64,000 nucleotides of DNA. Source: Acridotheres tristis. Taxonomy: Eukaryota > Chordata > Aves > Passeriformes > Sturnidae. The stretch covers positions 24,676,620 through 24,740,619 of the forward strand of contig CM072885.1 in assembly GCA_037013685.1 (NCBI GenBank). Reading direction: 5' to 3'. Position numbers and translations under genes: made by a program. This document shows positions 1 through 11,693 of this stretch, piece by piece. The notes under the pieces were generated by a model. It was not told the origin of the DNA. It ran no database searches and saw nothing but the letters and a program-made list of their open reading frames with translations. Numbering within the stretch: the first letter of the stretch is position 1; each line of letters opens with the position of its first letter.

Positions 1-3000
1 GAAAATAATTTCCAGGCTTAACCTAAAAATCTTATAATTTTTTGACACACCAGAAACATTATGTGTCAGAAGTAGTTTCCTGATGATTTGGCTCCTACTG
101 GGTTCATTATGCCTTAGCTTAGAACCGAAGTGACCTGTTTCTCTGAGGAGTGAAAAAAAAAAAAGACAAAGAAATGTAATAAAGGAATTATTTAGAGAAA
201 AGTAGCCTTTAAACAGAATCAAAGTATTTAAAATCGCCTTTAAGTGAGGATGATACACTATCTTTATATAAATTACCATTTTTACTCTCTTGCTCATTAC
301 TGTCTGCCACTCCCCCCATGGTATGAATTCCCATTGCATCCCTGCAGTTCCCAGAGAACGAAAAACTTGCTTTCAGCTGGACACTGCCATTTTCAAAGGT
401 CTTGAGGAAAAGGTACTGCTGGTAGGTGATATACTAGAAGTTTGCTGACCACTGTCCAGGCCTGTCTGGAACTCATTTAATCCATGAGCCATTAAGTAAA
501 TGGCTGTTTGTCTCAAGTATCAATGCATTACTGCAGTCTGCTTAGGATCCAAGCCATTAAAACAACAGAGTTAGGAGTACCCACACACTCATCATTTTCA
601 GGGAATTTGGCCTTGTGCCTTGCTCTTCTCTTTAGAAAGAAGACAAATCATATTTGCCTCTTTTTTAAAAATTCCTTTTGTTTTTTCCCTCCTATTTATA
701 TCCGCCCATCCTTCCTTCTGGAGTCCTCCCAAAGCAGCATCCTCTCTCCTTACCTGCCTTTCTCTGGAAAGCACCTTGCTGCCAACTGGCTTCTCAGAGG
801 AGTTGAGGCAGCCAGATTTATTGCAACAAGGCAACATGAGCCATTCTCTCGTCTGGGCTGGGAGTGAACAGGAACAACAAACCCTTTCTCATTAGTTCAC
901 TATGTCACTAATACATTTGAAACTTCCTGGTCACCTAATGTACTTTTTAGTCAGTGTAAGCATTTTGCTTGTCAAAAGACTAGAAAATTGTATTTGGCAA
1001 TTAAGGCACCAAATAATAGAACAGTGTCTATGGTAGATACTTAGGTGTCCTGTGCAACTATGTCCCCAACCTACAGGCTTTCAATCATCTATCCTCAAAC
1101 AATGCCTCACAGTTCATTACAAAGAGACTTCAAAATTGGTTATTATTTATTTACTGTATTTTTTTTCTATTATTATTTTTTTGCTATTGGGGTAAAAAAA
1201 AGATGAATATGCGAGGAAAATCTGAGTATGTTGGTAATTTTTTCTTTGTCTCCTTTATTCCTTCTATAAAATGAGAGGTGCTTGCCTTCTTTGTCTGAAA
1301 CAAACAACTTCCTTCTTTATGTGGTCTTGGATACTTTGATGTTTTCCTGGACCTTTTTTTTTCCATGCTGCTTATAAAAACAAATGTCTGTATTGTATAG
1401 TTGTGCCCAAAACAGCATTGAGGAATTATATAATTCCAAAGCTTCTGAACTTTCATTTAAGTTGCTTCTCACTTCCACTGATGAAACCCCAAAACTCAAA
1501 CTTGCGCAAACTCTGTCATGATTCCTGCCAGCCCCTCGAGGCAAGTGCTTCATACTACATGCACAGTAACATCTTTGGATGGGCTGTCCTAAACCTATTT
1601 ACTTCAAGTCTAATTCGAGAAATCTCGTCTCTTGATCATTACAGGTTTCTTCACAGGGAGGGTGTTCAGTGAGCAGTGCATGGTGCTTAATTTCAAATTA
1701 GGCTCAAACCATGCCAGTTGTTTTTCAGATACCCCAAGACTGCCACAATATCTTTTAACCTTCCCCCAAGCCTTGAGTTTTGGTTGATGGGCTGTCAGAT
1801 AACTGCTTGAGCAGTAAAGAAAGCACAGATTTGAATTATCCATTGGTAAGAGGTAGGTGAAAAGTAGTCTACTTGTAGCTGTGCAAAAATTGCGAAGAAT
1901 TAACACTTTTTAAAGCAAAAGCTTTGCTTTAAAATAAAAAGTCCCTTGTCATCAATAAGCAGGGACTCATCAGTAACGATGAAAAGAGAGAGGTACAGTA
2001 CCATTGGCCTCCAGTCCTTCTTCCCTTCAATGTCTCTCCCTGGGTACTTTCAGTAAAGTTTGTTCTTTGGCTCTGCTCCAATGGTTGGCTTCCTCTCACT
2101 GACTACTTGAAATCAATTCAGATACTTGAAACACTGACTATGGCAAGTACAAATAACCAATATTTATTAGACACTTGAAAATTACTTAGTAAACACAGCA
2201 GGGTTGCTTCTTGATATTTATTTTATTTTGAGCGTAGAGAGCCAAAGTCTGTGATATTATCTTAAAGAGAAAATGCCTGGGTGTGTCAGAACTGAAAGAC
2301 TGATGGCAGAATATATGTGGCTGTCAGCACATTCACAGTGAGGCTGCTCCTTGCTGTTTCCATAAAATGAAAAGGTCTTCTCATGGGATCACTACAGCTG
2401 TATTACGTCTAGGCATGGTGGAACTGGGGCTTCCCTTCAAAAACAGCCCAATTCAAACTCTGTGCTAACACCAGAATAACTACTAAATAACATCTGAAGG
2501 CAATGGAAATGTTCCATGGTGAATTAAGAGTAAGTAGAAGAGAATCTGGTTCAAGCAGGGCCATTTGTAGATTAGTGGTATTTGGTGAATTTGGTGCTAA
2601 CATTTGTGACTCCTATTGATGGCTGGTTGTTTACTTCCAAATATATTTGCTATCAATACTAGAGGTCCTCAGAAGTCTCCATACATAATTTTCCAAATGT
2701 AAATGTAAGGAAACTTCCCATTCCTGCTTCAGAACCTCTGACAACCATCAACTGCAAACTCTTGAAATTCTTCTATTTTTTCAGTTTTATTTCTGTAAAT
2801 TCATACAGTCTGTTGTTACATCTCATTAGAGCCTTTAATGTATGTTATAACCATTTTGAGCTTTTAATTTTGTTTTTGTTTACAGTTGAAATCTGGATTA
2901 GAACTTTGTTCTTTAATTTAGTGTTAATTTTAGAATTATTTTACTGCAAAGGAAGATTAAAGATTATTAGCTGAATTCCCCTTTTGGAGTAGCTGACTTC

Positions 3001-5497
3001 CCTTCTGGAGTGGGATCAAAAGACAGTTTTATAATATTTAAAAAAAAACCAACAACCAAACTTTTTCTCGCTCTGTAAACAATATTGTCACTAGTAGAAA
3101 TGGTGACTGATAGCTCTGAGTAGTAAATGTGCTGAATATCTCTAAAGTTCCATGAAACATTGTCAGCAATCACTCCGTAAGCTTTTCATCTATGTCTAAT
3201 GTTAGAGTCATCCATGTGGGAAGGTCAGACCATATCTGGGAGTGCTCTGGAAATTCTGCTTCTTTAAAGATATTGTTTCCATTAATTATTTTATCAGAGC
3301 TGATGTTCTGTAGCTATTTCAGATGTTCTTTTCACTCTACCTGTCTGGATATTCAAGCAAGTAGCTCTCTGAAAAGCAAGCATTGTTAAACTGTCAGAGG
3401 CTCTATCCAAGGATGGACACTGCAAACCACACTGAAGACAACAGAAAGGTCAACTGTTTTCAGTGGAATGTGAGTTAGATCAGATTGAAGCCAATAATGC
3501 CTTTGTGGCTTGAAACAGATTTTATATATATATTTATATTTGTTTTAATCTCCCTTGAGGAAATAAGCTGGTTTCTGTTGGCAGGTTATAGTCAGACAGA
3601 CAAGTGAACATGAAATGATGCCAAAACATTGTAGTGAGGTTTTGCAAACTGGGAACTGGCTTGCAACCAATGATTCATTCCTCAATTCAGTTCAATTCAA
3701 AATTATTTAATTGGCATGATGAGCTATAGAATTGTATCCAAAGGATCAGAAAGGAAGATCTTTCAAATATGCTTTAGAGGATGGGTCTAATCTACTCATC
3801 TGTGTTTAGAAGAGTTTGGTCTCCAACACACATTTAGCTACTATTAAGTTACCCCTCATCTGATATGAAGTTAATGTATGTTTTTCTGTGCAGACTATGC
3901 AGATTTTTCCTTGGTTTGTGTGTATGCATATGAATAATTGTGTTGCCATGAGTATGATGTTTGTTCCTATCTACTGACAGTAGAAAATTTTCTTGCAGAT
4001 CACTGTGTTTTGGACATCACAATGGAAGCCACATCTTTGCCCTCCCACTATCACTTTGTTTGCAAGGACAGTAATGGATGGATTCATCCTGTGGGTATCT
4101 CTAACTGAAGGAGCCGTAGTCCAAATGCATGCTTTATGAAGAAAGCATTTGAAACATGTTGCTCTGTTTCTTATGAAAATTTTTTTGAGACAGGTAATCC
4201 CTTCCAAAAATATATAAATATCTAAATTCTAAAAAAATTCTTCCCAAAGAAGATTCAGCTCTGAAATAAAACCTCAAAATTTACATTTTTCTAAAAGTAT
4301 TTTTTCTGAAGTAAACATCAATTGTCATGGCAGACTAGAATCTTTTTTGACAAGGTAAAAATGCTCAAGCATCTTTTGAAATTAGCAGTTTCCATATGAC
4401 TTATTGCAGTTGAAATATCACTTCCTTTTTCTCTTGATACCAACAATAATCTTGGAAGACTGTCCAGTAAACAAAAAATGAATGTATCAGGGAAGAGCAT
4501 TTGCATCTAGGCGTGCAGAATAGATTCCCTAGGCAACTAATTCTTTTCCCTTTTTCCACCTTTCCTGTGATTCCAATGCCTTCAGTAAAACTTCTTCAAA
4601 CATGGTCAAGCATTTGGACTGTAGTATCTGCAAAAAGAACATCTCTTATTGCCCAACCTCAATATTTTCATAGTTTTTAAAATCACCATCTCTGAAATAT
4701 TCATCCCAGAAATCTTAACTGATGTGAGAGTGCACGTGGATCATATAAGAAAGAATTTCTTGCAAATTAGAAAAAGCCAAGTGTAGAAATTGCACTGGAA
4801 CTAAATGCTAGAAATGTTGCTTCACAATTGACTATTTGACATTAGTACCAATCATTATGAGATCTAAGAGATGCACTCTGACAGTTTCTGAGAATTCCTA
4901 ACATCCTGTGCATTGTGCATTGCCTACTGTGGGCTCCACACGTGAAAAAATGGCTGGAGTTTGAGCTGCCAACTTGCAAGACTCAGGCTTCAGCATAGTG
5001 CAGAAGGGCAGGAGAGAAGAGAGAAAGGGGAATCCTTGTTCTCTTTCCAGGAGGATGAGCTCTATGTACCTATTCCTTTTCACTCCCATGAATGTCTTCT
5101 GTAGCTTTATTTTGTGAAATTTTAAAGGTAGGATTTTGGTTGCTAAATCTTGATCTTTGTACTTTTGTACATTTGTGTAATAGCTACACCAGGATAACTT
5201 ATTTTTGGTGAAACATGTCCTTTCCCTCATTTAAATATTTTTTGTGTCTCTTGTACCCATAGGCTTCAGTTCTGCTCTACTCTTGTATATATAAATAAAA
5301 GGTAAATCCTACCCCTACAGATTTAAAATTTATATGTTTGCAGCCCTTGAAACAGTTTCTGAGTTATAAGCACAGCTGATAAACTGCAGAAAAAGGAAAC
5401 TGTCCTTCAGTCTGAGGTCATCTAAGTGACTACTGATACCGTCCAAAACTAAATAGAAAATGCATTTTCAACAAACATGTGTCAAAGTTCCTCGTAC
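1..5497. other. AT-rich intergenic or intronic DNA
   Basis: No coding exon, RNA gene or recognisable repeat could be supported here on either strand. Open frames are all short (110 codons or fewer), overlap one another and show no familiar motif. The only visible structure is low complexity, such as an A-rich tract with interspersed C near 3039-3060. Base composition is uniformly AT-rich, typical of a bird gene desert or long intron. Confidence 0.6.
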
Positions 5498-5502
5498 CTA
5501 GC

Positions 5503-6213
5503 TGTTGGGGGTTGAATTGTTCCCTTTTCTTCCTGTGGAATTTTTCCCATTGTTATGCTAAGTATTTGTGGCTACACCTTAGTAACAATAGTTTTCTCTC
5601 ACAGGGGGGTGGGGGATAGGGGGAGACCGGAAAAGGAAAGGTGGGAGAGGGGCCTGGGCTCACTCTCATTCTCTCACTCACGGAGTCGAAGGAAGACGGC
5701 CAGGGCTCCTATCTAGCATCTTCCCTGCCATCCTAACACCGGGAGCCACATTCCCTGCTGTCAAGACATCACTCTGCTGCTCTCCTACTTCATCCTACTA
5801 CCTCCGGGCACTCTGCCAAGCACCACGACCGACACCGTGAGGAGGAGTCGCTCGTCCATCCCTCTCACCCCTGGGTCGCTGCCGCCATCACCCAGCCCTC
5901 TTCAACTGTGCAGAACCTGCCCTGCCCACAGCACCGGTAACTGAGCGCAGAGAGAGGGAGCCTGTGGCCAAAAGGGACTGGAACTGAGCTATTCTGTTCT
6001 GTTTTGTTGTCAGTTTTTATAGCTGTTGTTGTTTCTGCGGTTTGCCTTGTTAGACATATTCGTAAAGAACTGTTATTCCTATCCCCATATATTCTGCCTG
6101 AAAGCCTCTGATTTGAAACTATAATAATTAGAAGGGAGGGGGTTGCACTCTCCATCTCAGAAAAAGGGGTTCTTGCCTTTCCTTAGCAAATACCTGTCTT
6201 TCAAACCAAGACA
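5503..6213 (-). mobile_element. solo LTR of an avian endogenous retrovirus (5-bp TSD)
   Basis: The 711-bp element begins TGTTGG and ends AAGACA on the + strand, giving the TG...CA ends of a retroviral LTR. It is flanked on both sides by the same five bases, CTAGC (5498-5502 and 6214-6218), an exact target-site duplication. No internal retroviral sequence is attached, so it is a solo LTR left by LTR-LTR recombination. Its composition (GC-rich centre at 5600-5960) contrasts with the AT-rich flanks. Orientation is inferred as minus because a TATAAAAA motif lies on that strand about 190 bases from the 6213 end. A 5-bp duplication fits ERVL or some class I elements rather than class II. The family resembles LTRs that are common in passerines, but I could not search a library. 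Confidence 0.8.
6014..6021 (-). promoter_or_regulatory. TATA box of the solo LTR (candidate)
   Basis: The minus strand reads TATAAAAA here, inside the 5503-6213 LTR and about 190 bases from its minus-strand 5' end. That spacing fits a U3 promoter and is the reason for assigning the element to the minus strand. No activity is implied. Confidence 0.45.
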
Positions 6214-6218
6214 CTAGC

Positions 6219-7847
6219 AAAAACTAAGAATATGAAGGCTAGTTTGGTCCTTGTTTTGTTTTTTTTTCTTGAAGAGTAAAGAAAACAACTGAGCAGACTG
6301 AGAGAAAGACACCTGAAAAGAGCCCTACTCTGGAACAGAGAGAAGACTGGAGCTCACATGTCTGCAACCTTTTGGTGAGCATATTGAACATCCTTCCCTC
6401 TCGGATCATTGCTCTCAGGGTCTCTCCCACAGCGCAATACTCAGCCAAGGCGTCCTCCTGAGATAAGGAAGACTGGGAAATGATGTGCTCTACAGCTTGC
6501 TGAACCAGCAGTCAGACCTGAACTTGGACTGGTCTGCAATATGCCCTAGATCTGAAAAAGCTATATGAGAAAATCTCAAAGTTCTACCAGAACAAGTAGT
6601 TCCTTCCCTCCAAAAAAAGTTCTGTTTCAATACACAAGACATTTTTCCAGTAAGAAAAAGAAAGATTCATTAAAAATACTGAATGAGTTTTACCCACTAT
6701 TTCTGTTGCAGAACTAGCTAATGTGTTTCTTGTGTTTTCTGCATAGTAAAATATCTTAACTGTGGAGCCAGACCTCTTAATCTTCTGACCAAGAGGTAAT
6801 CTGTTCAAGTGAGCTGAAAAAACAGAAGCCTAAGTAGTGTTAGAGAGTGACTGGTTGAAATGAATGCAAGCATATAAATGCCACATCAAACAAAGCAAAA
6901 TGCACAAGTACAGCAGGACACAATGATATTAATTTGGAAATATTGAGGCTTGCAAGTGACATCATAGTCTTGAAAGTTACCTCTCAGTCAGGGATGTGGA
7001 TGTGGAAACTCTGCTTTGATAGGATTCTGGTAACAACTCTTGCATCTACCTTGGACAATACTCCAGAGACTGGGCAGCTGCAAGATCCTATTGTATGCTG
7101 CTAAAGGGAATGCCTAATGAGGCTCCTGAAGCAGCCTTCCTAGTTCCAACTGGGGATGCTAAAAAAAAAAAAAAAAAAAAAAAGGAAACTGATTAACCTA
7201 TTCTTGTAAATAAGAAAAAAGAAAAAACCAAACAAAAAACCCAGAAAAGTCAAACACAGGACTAACTTAACAATCTCCTATGATGAATTGTCAAAATACA
7301 GTTTCTCAAGCGGTCTACTTCATCTGATATCTAGTTCAGCTTTCTAAGTACTGGTTCTATTGTAAGAATCAATCTATGTGGTTGGTGGAAGGAAAAAAAC
7401 AACTCTGTTATTACCAATTCTTGATAATCAATTGCTGGAAATTTCCTTCTTGCATAAAGTTGTATTTAGTCTTATTCAAAAAGAAGCTAAGATTTAGATG
7501 CCACAGGGCATTACTTAAGAGCACCATGTGCTGGTCTTGTGTTATTATTCCACAGACAAAGGTGTAATTTTCTGACTCATCTTTGAAAAAGCTTCCCTCA
7601 CCTCCATATACGTCTGCCTACCCACAGAGATCCTAAAATATAGTTTCAAAGGGAATTGCTTGGTCCTGTCACCTCAAAGACTGTTCAGCCCTGAAGCTAT
7701 TCCTCATCTCTCATCAGCAGAGGGCTCAATGTGGGGCAGGACTGAGAAAGGACAACCAGCTCCCCAATCAGAATTTCTGGGATTTCCCTTCCTGCCAGTG
7801 TGCTTCCCTATGAAGAAAAGGAATAGAAAGGTCTCCAGCTACCACTT
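6219..7847. other. AT-rich intergenic DNA with a poly(A) tract
   Basis: No gene or recognised repeat is visible. A pure run of 23 A lies at 7161-7183, followed by an A-rich, C-spotted tract to about 7240. There is no AATAAA upstream and no gene-like sequence preceding the run, so it is best read as a microsatellite. Confidence 0.55.
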
Positions 7848-7905
7848 GGAGAATCACAAAACAATTTAGGTTGAAAAAACCTTTAAGATCCTGAAGTCCA
7901 CCTGT
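7848..7905 (-). mobile_element. short CR1 LINE 3'-end fragment
   Basis: The stretch starting GAGAATCACAAAACAATTTA and followed by a version of the phrase 'ggttggaaaagacctttaagatcatcaagtcc' resembles the 3' end of avian CR1 read in reverse, as it usually appears in minus-strand insertions. Only about 55 bases are convincing, and the sequence after about 7905 no longer matches what I remember. CR1 insertions are usually 5'-truncated, so such a short tail is ordinary. Confidence 0.5.
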
Positions 7906-9601
7906 AGTGCTTCAGGGGTTGTTGAGGTCACAGCACAGGACCCAGAACCTCATCTCTCCTAGATTTAATCTAAATATGGCCAGATTCCACCCACTTCCAG
8001 CACATTAGAACTGCACAACCTTAAAATGAGGCACCACAGTTTCAGGACTAAACAGCCTTCTGAGAATACAGCTGCTGAACAAGGAGTGGAGAAGCCAAAC
8101 AGAAGGCAAAATAACACCCTGCAGGTGTGTTCATCATCCTGCTTGACTCTCTCAGGATCCCCTTCTGCTCATGTACTCAGGCAGACTAATTTTGTATTGA
8201 TCATAGACCTAGTGCTTTAATAAAAGATAATATTCATTATGTGAGTGTTATTAACTTGGAGGATGCTTTATTTTATACTCACCTTCAAAACTACTGGCAA
8301 TCAGCCTGTCTCATGTGGCTCTGTGCCAGGCCCAGCAGGTTGTTGGATTTATTGCTCACAATCACCACTTTTGTCCAGATTTATCACATCTCACTGTGAC
8401 CATTAGCACCCTTGATTACCTCTTCATCTTTACTGTTTTGAATCACAACTTTGATGTATAATATCTCCTCAAGCAAGGACATTTCCCCTTCAACAGCAAT
8501 TCTGAATGAACACAAACAACTGAAAATACCCCATTAGCCTTTTCAGGTACAGAGAGTTTGTTACAAGGCTTTTCTTTTTAAGAATATCAAGGATTTTTTT
8601 TTCTAATGATTATTCAATTCCATCCAGTAGTCATCATGGTATGCTTGTGTAATCCAGATCCAGGACAGTCATCTTAAGTAATAAACACTAAAGGGAGCAG
8701 AAACTTGTCTAGAAACCACAGGACCTCCTAATTGATTCTTCAGACAAAAATCTCCTTCCTTGTGATCACCTGAGCTTCATCAGACCTACCTGGAAATATC
8801 TGCAAACTTTCCTGCAAATGTCTATTAGCTTTCAAGTGACCAACAGGAAAAAACAAACTGACTCTGGCATATTGGTCAGTTTTTCCCACTGACACATGGC
8901 TGTTGCAGTTTTCCTTTGTTCTTCTTTGTCATCCTAAATTCACCTTTTGTCTCTTGCTGCAGGCTACAAAACTGCGTGGAGCAGAGATTAGGTGGGCTTG
9001 CCCTCTATTTCGAAAACTTCCATTAACCATTCATGCTAGACCACAGTTTTGAATCTAATGATAGTGGTACAATGAAAATTCCTCTAAAGCGTACTTCAGA
9101 AAAAAAGGAATTCTTTTGCTGAGCTTGTTTCCCCCCCAGGTGAAGTATATTGTTACAGTAGACAGCAAACTTCATGGGAAAGATTGAGGGATGGAGTGCT
9201 CCTGGTTCTGTCTGGCACTGATGACAAGTTTCATAAGATTCCTGCAGGACTTGTGTTTGAATATCTCTCAGCTTGAGAGATGTGTTTCATAGCAGTATTG
9301 CCCAGGAAAAAGCAAGTGGACAATTATGACTGTTCTTGCTTCTTGGGCCCAGAGCACAGGGGCTACAAGTGAGCTCAATCACATTTTCTCAAACAGCTTA
9401 TCCCCCTGCTTAGCACACCAAAACTCCCCAGACCTGTGCTTACCTAGCTGTGGGCACAGCTACATGCAGGCACAGTGCTCACAGCAGTGAGGCTCTGCAG
9501 ACATCACATTTCCCACCACAGGATGCAGTGCTAACCAGTGGGTACCAGCCCAGCAAATTCACCTCTGACAAGAAGCAAAACCGTAAGAAAGATCACAGTA
9601 T
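7906..9601. other. intergenic DNA, nothing recognised
   Basis: No gene, RNA or named repeat could be supported. The block ends abruptly at the assembly gap that begins at 9602, so it is the visible 5' neighbourhood of the provirus, though not necessarily its immediate flank. Confidence 0.5.
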
Positions 9602-9701
9602 NNNNNNNNNNNNNNNNNNNNNNNNNNNNNNNNNNNNNNNNNNNNNNNNNNNNNNNNNNNNNNNNNNNNNNNNNNNNNNNNNNNNNNNNNNNNNNNNNNN
9701 N
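9602..9701. other. assembly gap of exactly 100 N
   Basis: One hundred consecutive N bases. A round 100 is the usual placeholder for a gap of unknown length. The sequence resumes inside an LTR, so the gap hides the first ~11 bases of the 5' LTR, the 5' copy of the target-site duplication, and an unknown amount of host or repeat DNA. Confidence 0.97.
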
Positions 9702-10050
9702 GATGCATTGTGAATGGTACATTCCGTGACCCCTGCTATGCCCTGTAGCTTGGTCCCTCTCCTCTCCTGGCCATACAGGGCTGGCTGGGATCCAATTTCT
9801 CCCCGCCCCCCTTTTCAGACCCTAGAAAAGACCTGTGCCCCCTGACCTCTTTCTCTTTCTCCCTCGCTCTTTCTCTCTCTTTTCCTCGCTACCCACAAGA
9901 AATAAACCCTGCAACTTCATCGGGGAAAGTGCCTCTTTTGTTATCTTTTATTTGCGTCCATGTGGCAAGGGCCCGGGAGGTTTCACCCCAACAGCTGAGC
10001 TAGACCGGAGGAAAGGGTGAAGACCCCATTGAGGGCCAGAAAAAGCCTCA
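9702..10050 (+). repeat. 5' LTR (first bases lost in gap)
   Basis: Matches the 3' LTR at 16869-17204 along its length and ends in the shared AAAAAGCCTCA, after which the two flanks diverge, fixing the end at 10050. About 11 bases at its start lie in the N gap. Differences from the 3' LTR counted by eye are about 18 substitutions, several 1-2 base indels, and a 14-base extra piece in the TC-rich tract around 9863-9880. No clear TATA box is visible in U3. The AATAAA at 9901 marks the 3' processing signal. This LTR would have driven the genomic transcript. Confidence 0.93.
9901..9906 (+). promoter_or_regulatory. AATAAA polyadenylation signal, 5' LTR
   Basis: AATAAA sits in the same LTR context (AGAAATAAACCCTGCAACTT) as the signal at 17054 in the 3' LTR. 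It is the only hexamer of its kind in the LTR and suggests the R region lies around or just after it. Confidence 0.7.
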
Positions 10051-10070
10051 GTTTGTGCCCCAATGTGGTT
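10051..10070 (+). promoter_or_regulatory. degenerate primer-binding site
   Basis: Immediately after the CA end of the 5' LTR comes GTTTGTGCCCCAATGTGG. A primer-binding site must lie here, complementary to a tRNA 3' end and beginning with TGG. The segment resembles both the lysine-tRNA type (GCGCCC-AACGTGG) with one inserted C, and the methionine-tRNA type (TGCCCC). The expected initial TGG has decayed, so I cannot decide the primer. Confidence 0.5.
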
Positions 10071-10719
10071 GGTCTCTACAGAGCACCCCACGTCCGGCTG
10101 TGACTCCTATTTTCGGGATTCAATGAGCCTGAGAGCTGATCGACTAGCTTAAATTTCTTTAACCTGCATTTTGTACAGTTTGAAGACTTTTAAGCATGAA
10201 CCGGGAGCCTGTCAGCAGCCGAGGCAGGTCGGTTCTGGATGGAGATCCACTACAGTTACACAGACGCCTCTGCCTGCAAGAAAAAAGGGTGAGTGGGAGC
10301 CTCCTTTCGCGGCGGGTGGGTTCCCGGAGCTCCGTGGGGGTGGTCTCACCGTGGCGATTGGCCGGCCCGGCTCTGCTCTCGGGAGGAGAGGTGGCGCGGG
10401 CCACGTGGTGCGGCGGGCGGGCTGGGGGGGTGGACACGGCCACCTCAGGCACAGCATGGCAGGTAGGCAGCTTTGATCGGTTTCAAAGCGGTGGCACGGA
10501 GGGTTTTTTTGTGGTTTTTGAGGGTTTTTGCGGCAGGGTCGGTCCCTACAGCGGTGCTGGCGCCACGTGGGTTTTACCAACAGAAACGGCGAAATTAACA
10601 TCAGCTCCTCAGCCAGTAAAGCCTGAAAACCGTGGTGTACCTGGCACGTTTTAACAACTAACTCCTTTCCTGTGTTTTAACTGTAGTGGGGTAGATATAG
10701 TGGCAAATTGTTAAACATC
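10071..10719 (+). other. proviral leader (5' untranslated region)
   Basis: About 650 bases separate the primer-binding site from the gag start. The middle (about 10300-10450) is strongly GC- and CpG-rich, the sort of region where a packaging signal folds. It has several overlapping open frames on both strands (for example 10196-10654 on +), but none has a recognisable domain. They look like by-products of the high GC content. Strong splice donors lie at 10289 and 10463. Confidence 0.6.
10289..10294 (+). promoter_or_regulatory. candidate proviral splice donor
   Basis: AGG|GTGAGT is a close match to the donor consensus and lies in the leader, where retroviruses place the donor for the spliced env message. 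A second candidate, CAG|GTAGGC, is at 10463. The matching acceptor candidate is at 16257. Confidence 0.5.
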
Positions 10720-11571
10720 ATGGGCTTACAGCAATCTGCCTTACAAAAGAGTATAAAAAACCATCTAAGGGAAATATTAAATTCAGGAAATGTTTTAATA
10801 TCTAAGAAAAGATTAGCCTGTTTTGCCAGCTGGCTGTCTGTTGGAAAATCTGACCTTGAATTGCAAAATATAAATTCGATTTGATTTTGGGATGAAATAG
10901 GAGATTTATTAACTTTAAAAGTGGAAAATGGAGATAAAACAGCCTCTGTATTCCTCCTGATATTTGTACAAATTCGGAAACTTTTAATTCAAACAGAAAA
11001 CAACAGGCAGCAGCAGCAAAACAGTTCAGACTCACTTTCCCTTTCCCTAAAACACTATAACCAGAACCTGGAGGAGATCCATGGGTCCCCCTGGGAAACT
11101 CAGGGCACCCAGCACGGCTGTGGCTGTTCTGAGTCCCTGGGTCCTCCCCGGTATCCCGGTTCGGATGATTTTTCAAAAATTGTCAGCCCTTCTTCCTTGT
11201 ACCCTTCCCCTCTGGGCCACGGCCACGTGGCTACGCCTGGAGGGGTCGGGGTCAAGGTCCAAGATAGCTCTGGCCATGCGGTAGACTGAGTGGGGAGGGT
11301 CCCATATGGTGGCAGCCACGCGTTTCCTCCTTCATCCCGCAACCCCCTTCACCCTCCGGTCCCTGCCCCTAACCCTGTCCCATCCCATAACCCATCCCTG
11401 CCCTCGGCTGCCTTGCCTCCTCCCCCCTCTAAGACCCTGCCCTGCATGCCGGCACCTGGCAACCCTGCCCACAGGTGTTGCAACCCTGGATCCACCACCC
11501 CTGCCCTGCTCCAGTTTCACATTCCTTCCCTCCAATCTGCTGCGGGTGGGGGGGGGCAGTGGAGCCCCTGA
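10720..11571 (+). pseudogene. gag: gag N-terminal part: matrix domain and proline-rich linker (disrupted)
   Basis: ATG at 10720 is followed by a glycine codon, as required for N-myristoylation of a retroviral matrix protein. The next ~110 codons have the helical, leucine- and lysine-rich character of a betaretroviral matrix domain, ending in a glutamine run near 11010-11023. This frame meets TGA at 10882 (about codon 55) and again at 11287. It then runs on through a proline-, alanine- and serine-rich linker to a stop at 11569. Beyond this, the open frame changes twice across runs of 9, 9 and 7 G (11548, 11651, 11684) before the capsid frame begins. Matrix would have targeted Gag to the membrane, but this copy cannot encode a continuous Gag. 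The start was chosen for the Met-Gly and for its position after the leader. Confidence 0.7.
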
Positions 11572-11693
11572 TGGGTTCAGTGCCGGTGAGGATGGGGAGG
11601 GATCAGCTCACGGCCCCTGCGGGACAGATGGTGTCCCCACGGCGGGTGGTGGGGGGGGGTGGGTAGCCTCCCAGGCCTGGGGCGGGGGGGAAG

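Noticed and set aside
7100..7183. Poly(A)23 as the tail of a processed pseudogene
   Set aside because: No AATAAA upstream, no gene-like sequence, no visible target duplication; L1-type retrocopying is rare in birds.
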